Shown here in pieces: positions 42,633 to 49,011 of a DNA stretch of 49,011 bases. The position numbers and the translations under genes were made by a program. This DNA comes from Bacteroidales bacterium. Its GTDB lineage: Bacteria > Bacteroidota > Bacteroidia > Bacteroidales > 4484-276. Position 1 is the first letter of the stretch. Each line of letters begins with the position of its first letter. The notes below the pieces were generated by a model, which made no database searches, was not told the origin of the DNA, and saw only the letters and a program-made list of their open reading frames with translations. The stretch spans positions 1-49,011 of the forward strand of contig JACZJL010000119.1 of the NCBI GenBank assembly GCA_014860585.1. The letters are read 5' to 3'.

Positions 42633-45251
42633 ATGAATATTGAGAAAAAGGAACTTTGGGATGCCTTCTTGCAGGAGTGGCCATTGGAAAGGCTGCAAAG
42701 CATGTTGCTCGAAGAATACACCAACCTAAACCGTGAAGATTCGTTCTGTTTTTGGTTGGAATCCAAAACAACAGGGCTTGGCAGTATTTGGGGCGGTTCA
42801 TCCTACAAATTTGGCATTTATCACCGCAGAAAATCAGCAAAAGAGGATCCGAGATCTGAATACACAACAAAGGGTAATTATTCCTGGGTATTAAAATACG
42901 GCCAAACGAAAGAAGCTGCATTTAGCGCAGTAAGAGAAAATATTGTTGCTGTTGCCAGCTTTGCGTTGGACAATGATTTGGAAAAAATAGAGGGTGTAGA
43001 TTTAGGCCACACCGTTAAATGGAAGATAGCAGCTTTGTACAACCGGCAAATTCCGCTTGTTTACAGCAAAGATGCCATTGTTTTTTTATGCGATAATTTT
43101 ACCATAGATAAAAAACTTCCGTATTCGGATAAGCTCCGAAAATTGGCAGCACTGAATAGTGGTAAAGATATTCTTTCACACAGCGAAGCTTTATGGACAC
43201 TATGGGATGAACATAGAAAGGGAGGTTTTCCACCAAAAACCAACAATGGCGATACCAATTACTGGTTATTCCAGGGCAACCCCAAAATTTACAATATAGT
43301 AGGTTCCTTGAAGGATAATGCATTGAAATCATGGAGTGTGTCAGCTCACAAGGATAAAATCAAAATAGGGGACAAAATAATACTTTGGCTAACCGGTGAA
43401 AAATCAGGATGCTATGCCTTAGCCAGGGTTACCTCCGGAATAGCTAACAGATTAGACGATGATATAGAGCAAAAATATTATACGGATTTGAGCAAACTGC
43501 AAAGTACCGACAGAGTCAAAATAGCAATAGAATACAATTTGTGGAATAATCCTGTTCTCAAAGAAGTTTTGATTGATTTACCGGAATTTCAAGGTTTCAA
43601 CGGAGGAAATAAAGGAACCAACTTTGCAGCATCGCAACTTCATTATGAAACTATCTTAAAGCATGTCAATATGATTGGATCAAATCATTTCCCCCTCAAC
43701 CAAATCTTTTTCGGCCCTCCGGGAACCGGAAAAACTTACAATACATCAGGCGAAGCCATCCGCATTGCCGACCCTGATTTTTATGTAGCAAATATAAATG
43801 ACAGAGGAAAACTAAAAGAGAGGTTCCGGGAGTTGCTGATTAATGACTGGAAGAACCCGCAAAAAGGCCAGATCAGCTTTTGCACCTTTCATCAGAGTTT
43901 CTCTTACGAAGACTTTATCGAAGGCATCAAGCCGGTTGTTGAACAGCAGGAAGAAATCAATGAAGAGGACAACTACCTGAAATATGATATTGAGGACGGC
44001 ATTTTCAAGAAATTGGCCGACAGGGCAAGGTATTTTGCCAGTAGCGAAGCGAAAAAGGATAAGCAGCGGATCAGCCTGACAGATGAAGATTTCAAATCTG
44101 CGCAGTTTTATAAAGTTTCGCTGGGCAACATAAGTATCCCGGAAGATCAGGCCATTTATGATTACTGTATCGAAAACGATCTGATCTCAGTAGGTTTTAT
44201 GGACAATTGGGATCTTACCGGAAAAACTGAATCAGAATTGTATAAACTGATTGAAGGAACCAAACTGAGCAATTACGAGCCTCAGGCTATGAATTGTTTT
44301 ATCCATTATCTGAAAAAGGGCAATTTTGTTATTATTTCGAAGGGTAAAGACAAAGTTAGAGCGATTGGAAAAGTCACTGGCGATTATTTCCATAAACCTG
44401 ATGCACCAATCAATTACACTCAATTTCGCAAAGTGGAGTGGATCATTAAAAACGCTGATATTCCGGTTGAAGAAATTTATCAGAAGTCATTAATGCAGAA
44501 AACAATCTACAAACTTAACAAGGATTGGGTGAACAAAGAGTTTTTTGTCCAAGCCCCTGCTGCTCCCATCAAAGAAGAGCAGCACAACTTCGTCCTGATC
44601 ATTGATGAGATCAACCGCGGGAATATCTCTCAGATTTTTGGAGAATTGATCACCCTCATCGAGGACGATAAGCGCGAAGGAAAACCCGAACAACTGGAAG
44701 TAACGTTGCCTTATTCCAAGGAAAAGTTCAGTGTGCCGGCCAATTTGCACATCATCGGCACCATGAACACCGCCGATCGCAGCATTGAGGCGCTCGATAC
44801 TGCACTGCGCCGGAGGTTTACGTTTGTGGAGATGGCGCCCAAACCTGAACTGATCAGCGAAGTGGGCAGATCAAAGGGGATGATTGAGGATATTGACCTT
44901 GTGAAGTTGCTCACGACCATCAATGAGCGCATTGAAAAACTGATTGACAAAGACCACCAGATTGGCCATTCCTACTTCTTGGATATTGCCAGCTTTGATG
45001 AATTGAAACTGGCTTTTAAAAACAAGATGATTCCGCTGCTGGAAGAGTATTTCTACGGCGACTTTGGCAAAATCGGCCTGGTGCTGGGCAGCGGCTTCGT
45101 AATCCCAAAAAAAATGAATGATTTTAGCTTCGCTGACTTCAAAGGATTTGATGATGATATTATTACAGACCTGAAAGAGCGAAAGGTTTATGAAATTACC
45201 GGTTCGGAAGCATGGGGTGTTGAGGATTTTAAAAATATTTACCAGAAATAA
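42633..45251 (+). CDS. mcrB: McrB-like AAA+ GTPase with EVE/PUA-type domains
   Basis: An 872-residue protein of the McrBC modification-dependent restriction family. Residues 1-190 are an unassigned N-terminal domain. Residues about 200-330 look like an EVE (PUA-like) domain that would read modified bases (NYWLFQGNPKIYNIVGSL, GDKIILWLTGEKSGCYALA). The AAA+ motor has Walker A GPPGTGKT (K367), Walker B LIIDEINRGNISQIFGE, and the McrB signature MNTADRSIEALDTALRRRF. Inserted between Walker A and B (about 485-640) is a second PUA/EVE-like block (YKVSLGNISIPED, FVIISKGKDKVRAIGKVTGD). Nucleotide hydrolysis drives translocation with McrC, encoded 11 bp downstream. Confidence 0.92.
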   Translation: MNIEKKELWDAFLQEWPLERLQSMLLEEYTNLNREDSFCFWLESKTTGLGSIWGGSSYKFGIYHRRKSAKEDPRSEYTTKGNYSWVLKYGQTKEAAFSAVRENIVAVASFALDNDLEKIEGVDLGHTVKWKIAALYNRQIPLVYSKDAIVFLCDNFTIDKKLPYSDKLRKLAALNSGKDILSHSEALWTLWDEHRKGGFPPKTNNGDTNYWLFQGNPKIYNIVGSLKDNALKSWSVSAHKDKIKIGDKIILWLTGEKSGCYALARVTSGIANRLDDDIEQKYYTDLSKLQSTDRVKIAIEYNLWNNPVLKEVLIDLPEFQGFNGGNKGTNFAASQLHYETILKHVNMIGSNHFPLNQIFFGPPGTGKTYNTSGEAIRIADPDFYVANINDRGKLKERFRELLINDWKNPQKGQISFCTFHQSFSYEDFIEGIKPVVEQQEEINEEDNYLKYDIEDGIFKKLADRARYFASSEAKKDKQRISLTDEDFKSAQFYKVSLGNISIPEDQAIYDYCIENDLISVGFMDNWDLTGKTESELYKLIEGTKLSNYEPQAMNCFIHYLKKGNFVIISKGKDKVRAIGKVTGDYFHKPDAPINYTQFRKVEWIIKNADIPVEEIYQKSLMQKTIYKLNKDWVNKEFFVQAPAAPIKEEQHNFVLIIDEINRGNISQIFGELITLIEDDKREGKPEQLEVTLPYSKEKFSVPANLHIIGTMNTADRSIEALDTALRRRFTFVEMAPKPELISEVGRSKGMIEDIDLVKLLTTINERIEKLIDKDHQIGHSYFLDIASFDELKLAFKNKMIPLLEEYFYGDFGKIGLVLGSGFVIPKKMNDFSFADFKGFDDDIITDLKERKVYEITGSEAWGVEDFKNIYQK

Positions 45252-45262
45252 AGCATCAGGCT

Positions 45263-46546
45263 ATGCCGGTTATCAGAGTTTTTGAGCACGAGCGGTTAAC
45301 GACTCATCCAGATGATCATGGGCGAGCGCTGACTACAGTTCAGTTTGAAAAGCTGTGTCAGTTCAACGATAAGAACGATAACAAATACTTCACGGTGATT
45401 CGCAACGGCATCAAATTCTGTCAATACGTTGGCGTTATTCAAATCGGCAACCTCACCATCGAAATTCTGCCCAAAGCCGACAAGCAAACAATTACTAAAC
45501 ACGAATTTGACTCTCAGACCCGGCGATGGCAAAAGGTTTTGTTGAAGATGCTGGCCATCAGCGGCGAAATTGAACTTGAAACCGTTTCGGAGGCCAGCTT
45601 GAGGAAGCGGTTTACCCTTCTCGATCTGTATTTTGAGGTTTATCTTCAGGAGGTTGATACATTGCTCCGCCGCGGCCTCGCCAAAAAATACCGGCAAAAC
45701 GAGGGCAACGTGAAAGCGCTGAAGGGGCGTTTGAATTTTTCCAGGGACATAGAGCGCAACTGCATTCACCGTGAGCGGTTTTACACCTGCCATCAGTCCT
45801 ACGACCACGAACATCTTATCAACCAGATTTTGCTGAAAGGCCTCAAAATTCTTGATGTACTCTCATCCGGCAGCATATTGAATGATAGAATCAGGAAGCT
45901 CCTGTTTTACTTTCCTGAGATCAGCGAAATAACCATTAACAAAGATTCCTTCAACAAAATCCGCCTCACCCGTAAAACAAGGGACTACACAAAAGCACTG
46001 GCCATTGCCAAAATGTTGATCCTGAATTATTCACCTGATATTTCAATGGGCGATGAAAACATGCTGGCGCTGCTGTTTGACATGAACAAGCTGTGGGAGA
46101 AATACATCTATAAACAGCTCAAGGCCAGGGAAAACCAGTATCTGCGTGTCAAGTACCAGGCGCAGGATCTCTTTTGGGAGTCAAAAAGTATATACGCCGA
46201 CATTGTAATTGAAAGAAAAAAGGCCTCGGTTATGCATGAAAGCGCCGATAATGATAAATGGGAGCCCTTCATCATTGATACCAAATGGAAGCTGATAGAT
46301 GTGAACAAACCCTCCGACGATGACCTGAAGCAGATGTATGTTTACAATATGTACTGGAACAGCCCCAAAAGTATGCTATTATACCCAAAGCTTGCCGGTG
46401 TAAAGGACAGCGGTTTTGGTAAATTCCACAAAGGCCGGCTGGGCGATAATCATTGCAAAATTGGCTTTGTGAGTGTGCTGGACGAGAGTGGAGGATTAAA
46501 TCAGGAAGTTGCAGGTGAGATACTGAAAAAAATTAAACCGGAGTAA
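45263..46546 (+). CDS. mcrC: McrC-like nuclease subunit
   Basis: A 427-residue partner of the McrB-like protein. The N-terminal region has the McrC pattern FTVIRNGIKFCQYVGVIQIG and LTIEILPKAD. The middle has LKGRLNFSRDIERN. The C-terminal PD-(D/E)xK nuclease has an Asp in IYADIVIERK and D339-T-K341 in PFIIDTKWKLID. It supplies the DNA-cleaving activity of the complex. It starts 11 bp after the mcrB stop, and both genes share base composition, so they form one operon. Confidence 0.93.
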   Translation: MPVIRVFEHERLTTHPDDHGRALTTVQFEKLCQFNDKNDNKYFTVIRNGIKFCQYVGVIQIGNLTIEILPKADKQTITKHEFDSQTRRWQKVLLKMLAISGEIELETVSEASLRKRFTLLDLYFEVYLQEVDTLLRRGLAKKYRQNEGNVKALKGRLNFSRDIERNCIHRERFYTCHQSYDHEHLINQILLKGLKILDVLSSGSILNDRIRKLLFYFPEISEITINKDSFNKIRLTRKTRDYTKALAIAKMLILNYSPDISMGDENMLALLFDMNKLWEKYIYKQLKARENQYLRVKYQAQDLFWESKSIYADIVIERKKASVMHESADNDKWEPFIIDTKWKLIDVNKPSDDDLKQMYVYNMYWNSPKSMLLYPKLAGVKDSGFGKFHKGRLGDNHCKIGFVSVLDESGGLNQEVAGEILKKIKPE

Positions 46547-46556
46547 GATAGCTAGA

Positions 46557-46589
46557 AAACCTGACAGGTTTCCGAAACCTGTCAGGTTT
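46557..46589. repeat. 33-nt double palindrome, copy 2
   Basis: AAACCTGACAGGTTT, CCG, AAACCTGTCAGGTTT. It starts 10 bp after the mcrC stop. Together with copy 1 at 40311 it brackets the TPR/amyloid pair and mcrBC. It could double as a terminator-like hairpin. Confidence 0.85.
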
Positions 46590-46670
46590 GGATGGTTTAG
46601 CCAGGTATATCAGAAGTCTAGAAGTTGAATAATCCGCGACAAGTACGATTTCAAATCAAAGATTTAAATT

Positions 46671-46838
46671 ATGCCAGAAATACCCAGAAACAATACAGGC
46701 CTATCCGGTGAGTACTTTGTGGCAGCCGAACTTTACCGCATGGGTTGGTCGGTGGGCATGACCGTTGGCAACGCCAAAGCCATTGATCTGTAATGCTTTT
46801 ATAATTTTGTTGTGCTCAACGGTGATAAAATAGAACCG
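46671..46838 (+). pseudogene. Broken PD-(D/E)xK-type endonuclease gene, copy 2
   Basis: Forty codons (MPEIPRNNTGLSGEYFVAAE through GNAKAIDL) then TAA, exactly as in copy 1 at 38362. The continuing piece stops matching after GDKIEP at 46838, where unrelated DNA (GAGGCTGTCTCAAAAG) begins. The first 100 nt differ from copy 1 at many sites, whereas the 66 nt across the stop (46773-46838) are identical to 38464-38529. Confidence 0.75.
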
Positions 46839-46857
46839 AGGCTGTCTCAAAAGTCTA

Positions 46858-46914
46858 TAAAAAGATTTTCAACGCTTTCAGCCCTTGTTAATCAGAGGGA
46901 AAGCGTTGAAAATC
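46858..46914 (-). terminator. Terminator of the interrupted thioredoxin/PKD gene
   Basis: A perfect 16-bp stem (GATTTTCAACGCTTTC at 46864-46879 with GAAAGCGTTGAAAATC at 46899-46914). On the minus strand it is followed by TTTTTATA, about 30 bp beyond the stop of the minus-strand gene. The adjoining GGCTGTCTCAAAAG looks like an insertion-sequence end, so this hairpin may have arrived with an element. Confidence 0.75.
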
Positions 46915-46942
46915 AAATCTGAAGTTTTTTTGGTTGAGCGAA

Positions 46943-48235
46943 TTATTCTTTCAGTAACGTGATTTTTGAAGTTGAAACTCCGGTTCCGGAGTTGACCCGG
47001 ATCAGGTAGATACCGGCCGGAACGTTCGATAAATTAAGCTTCACAGGTTCTGAGTGAGCCGCCTCAAAAGATTGCTCAAAAACCTTCATCCCAATAAGAT
47101 CAAACAGTTCAATAGTCAATTCTCCTGAACCGGTTGAACTGACAAACACTTCACCGGATGATGGGTTGGGATAAACGGCTGTTTTGAGTTCATCTCCCTC
47201 AACCAGCCCGGTGCAAATCTCCACCATGAGCATCTGTTCGGCGAGTCCGGCGCAACCGTTTACATCAACATATTCGTAGCTGATGATGTGTTCGCCAACG
47301 CCTGCCAGTTGCGGATTGAAAATGCCATTTTCTACCCCGGTTCCCGAATATACGCCGCCTTCAGGAGAGCCGCCTGATAAAGCAAAAGGAGCTGTGTAAT
47401 CACAAACCGGCTCAAAGGGCGTCAGGGTAACTTCCGGATTAGCATAAATTTCCATGAAGGCGGTCTCCGTTTTTGTATCAGAAAACACATCATTGGAAAC
47501 GGTGAGGGTAACATTCCAGAAGCCCGGTTCAGGGTAATAAACCATTGGGTTGATCTCGCCGGAAGTGGCAGGAATTCCACCTTCGAACACCCATTCCCAG
47601 GTCGTTATGTTGCCATTTGATGCGTCTTCAAACTGCACATAGCTGCCCTGACACACGTTTTTATTTTCCACATCAAAACCTGCAATCAACCCGCTGTTGC
47701 AATTTACGATAAAATCATCAAGACAGGGTATCGTAGGTGGATTACAGATGCCGAAGTGCATTTTATAGTCAGGACAAACTACAACGTAGGTGGGTGTTCC
47801 ATAAAAAATCTGGCCGTCAATCAGCACATCAATGGCATTTCCACCATTTCCTTCGCTGCCTGCACAAGGGTGAGTCACACCAAACAGAAACTTAAACTCA
47901 TTGATCATAAAGTTATCGTCGTAGCGTGCGATTCCCCAAACATCCAGATTGCTCATGCCAGAGCCATATTTGACGTACACCTCTTCAATCAGTGGGGCGT
48001 GCGCCGTACATGAACTTCACGTGGCCGAAAAAATGTCAATCAGTATCGTGCGTCCTTTATCCAGCTCATCATAAAGTGTCCAGGATTGGCCATCAGAATC
48101 GATGATGGTAAAATTCCCAACTGCCTTTTGCGAAGTGGCGCCATCTGCCGAGGTTACATCGAACATCTTCGTTTGTGCGAAGAAAGGCAATGTAAAAGCG
48201 AATAATAAAGCGGTCAGTACAATTTTCTTCTTCAT
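46943..48235 (-). pseudogene. Secreted thioredoxin-like/PKD/T9SS protein, frame interrupted by TGA
   Basis: One 430-codon frame with a single in-frame TGA at 48017-48019. Upstream of it: a signal peptide (MKKKIVLTALLFAFTLPFFAQ) and the start of a thioredoxin-like domain (FTIIDSDGQSWTLYDELDKG, TILIDIFSAT). Downstream the same frame goes on SSCTAHAPLIEEVYVKYG, a PKD domain (about 47410-47650) and a type IX sorting domain (VYPNPSSGEVFVSSTGSG) to the C-terminus. The TGA falls where the first Cys of the CxxC motif is expected (T-stop-S-S-C). Either a nonsense mutation, a sequencing error, or a selenocysteine (UxxC). TGA acts as a normal stop in at least the TPR gene at 42515. If it is not read through, only a 72-aa fragment is made. 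Confidence 0.8.
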
Positions 48236-48353
48236 ATTTGTTTACTTTTTAAATGTTAATCATCTGTTAGTATCAATAATCTAACAAACCTGACAGCAAA
48301 ACTATTGAAAAGATGCCTCACTTTAACACGAATTAACGTTTTGTGATTTCAGC

Positions 48354-48361
48354 TATCTTTG
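48354..48361 (+). promoter_or_regulatory. Possible -7 box of the ApbE gene
   Basis: TATCTTTG fits the TAnnTTTG box and lies about 40 bp before the ATG. No well-spaced TTG -33 element is evident. Confidence 0.35.
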
Positions 48362-48398
48362 GCCGCTCGATTTTTGAGCGCATGTAAAAAAACCTTTT

Positions 48399-49011
48399 AT
48401 GATGAAAAAATATGGTCTATTTGTTCTGATCTGCTGTATGGCGGCCTTTTCCTGCACAACAGAAAAAGCGGAAATTAAAGTTCAGTTTGGTGGTGAAGCG
48501 CAGGGAACGTATTACGTGGTCACCTACTTTGCCGATGATTCGCTGGTTACCCAGCACCAGATTGACTCTTTGCTCATGAATTTTGATCAGATTGCTTCCA
48601 TCTGGCAACCCAATTCACTGATTTCCCGAATCAACCGTAACGAAACTGACCTGGTGAATGACCGCTATTTCAGCGATATTTTTAAACTTTCGCAGCAAAT
48701 ATCCGAACAAACCGGCGGCGCTTTCGATGTCACCGTCGGCCCACTGGTAAACGCCTGGGGATTTGGGTTTAAGAACAAAATGGATATGACCTCCGAAAAA
48801 GTTGACAGTATCATGACGTTCGTCGGATTTCACGGGATCAGGCTGGAAAACAACCAATTAATTAAAAATCATCCCAACATGCAGATCGACTTTAACGCCA
48901 TCGCCAAAGGGTATTCCATAGATGTCATCGGAGGATTCCTTGAATCATTTGGAATCAGGAATTACCTTGTGGATATCGGCGGCGAGGTGTTGGCCAGGGG
49001 GTCGAAACCAG
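48399..49011 (+). CDS. apbE: FAD:protein FMN transferase (ApbE), lipoprotein, truncated by window end
   Basis: An incomplete frame of about 204 codons running off the right edge. It starts with a lipoprotein signal (KKYGLFVLICCMAAFSC), then the ApbE pattern: GEAQGTYYVVTYFADD, FDQIASIWQPNSLISRINR, SEQTGGAFDVTVGPLVNAWG, DFNAIAKGYSIDVIGGFLES and YLVDIGGEVLARG. ApbE enzymes attach FMN from FAD to proteins such as Nqr/Rnf subunits outside the cytoplasm. It is probably a core-genome gene marking the right border of the island. Two adjacent ATGs (48399, 48402) are possible starts. Confidence 0.92.
   Translation, partial: MMKKYGLFVLICCMAAFSCTTEKAEIKVQFGGEAQGTYYVVTYFADDSLVTQHQIDSLLMNFDQIASIWQPNSLISRINRNETDLVNDRYFSDIFKLSQQISEQTGGAFDVTVGPLVNAWGFGFKNKMDMTSEKVDSIMTFVGFHGIRLENNQLIKNHPNMQIDFNAIAKGYSIDVIGGFLESFGIRNYLVDIGGEVLARGSKP

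Noticed and set aside
45296-45814. 172-codon minus-strand frame inside mcrC
   Set aside because: Shadow of mcrC, which has clear McrC motifs in the plus-strand frame.
46839-46930. Complete insertion sequence
   Set aside because: GGCTGTCTCAAAAG resembles an insertion-sequence end, but there is no transposase and no second end in the window.
47940-48016. Selenocysteine insertion element downstream of the TGA
   Set aside because: Only short, weak stems could be drawn by eye. Not enough to call a SECIS.

Overview
The window looks like a chromosomal segment of a Bacteroidota species (Bacteroidales/Marinilabiliales-like). The signs are secreted proteins with PKD domains and C-terminal type IX secretion sorting domains, TAnnTTTG-type -7 promoter boxes, an HU/HIG-type DNA-binding protein, and long AT-rich intergenic DNA with many small palindromic repeats. 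I saw no rRNA, tRNA or CRISPR array. Most of the window is accessory DNA with the look of a defence island.

Layout. (1) 0-1.5 kb: an HU-family gene and its terminator, then about 750 bp without a gene. (2) 1.5-5.8 kb, minus strand: a large secreted M4 (thermolysin-like) metalloprotease with PKD repeats and a sorting domain. (3) 5.9-19.4 kb, minus strand: a tightly packed seven-gene operon that I consider the most novel part. In transcription order it encodes a periplasmic-TPR transmembrane histidine-kinase-like sensor (1409 aa), an unknown 238-aa protein, a type 2 tyrosyl-tRNA synthetase, a 113-aa degenerate receiver, a group II PLP-dependent decarboxylase fused to a C-terminal receiver domain, a pseudo-receiver/coiled-coil/receiver/HEPN protein, a 76-aa protein, and a second pseudo-receiver/receiver protein with an unknown helical C-terminus. 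The architecture (TPR kinase, stand-alone receivers, receiver fused to an enzyme) recalls the Detocs defence system, but with a tyrosine-decarboxylase-like enzyme and a HEPN module as candidate effectors, plus a TyrS gene. (4) 19.4-21.8 kb, minus strand: a 92-aa ORF duplicating the sensor C-terminus, a vWA lipoprotein and a membrane protein. A 17-nt direct repeat (TGATAATTTCTGATAAT), always 11 nt upstream of a -7-like box, occurs four times (plus one variant before the protease gene) and may tie regions 2-4 into one regulon.

(5) 21.9-24 kb: a gene-poor junction with two arrays of four repeats at identical 22/21/22-bp spacing, palindromic repeats and a decayed tyrosine-recombinase fragment. 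(6) 24-30 kb, plus strand, AT-rich: an Mrr-like restriction endonuclease, a small zinc-ribbon coiled-coil protein and a RecQ-like helicase. (7) 30.2-38.3 kb: a type I restriction-modification operon (hsdM, DUF1016 nuclease, hsdS, hsdR). (8) 38.3-46.9 kb: broken nuclease genes, a GIY-YIG/DprA-like fusion flanked by 40-bp direct repeats, a two-gene pair sharing an amyloid-signalling-like motif (helical protein plus TPR protein), and a McrBC system. (9) 46.9-49 kb: a secreted thioredoxin-like/PKD/type IX protein whose reading frame is interrupted by a TGA exactly at the first Cys of its CxxC motif, and the start of an ApbE lipoprotein that runs off the window.

Everything is read by eye from sequence. 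Family calls rest on motifs, and functions of the novel operon are inference.
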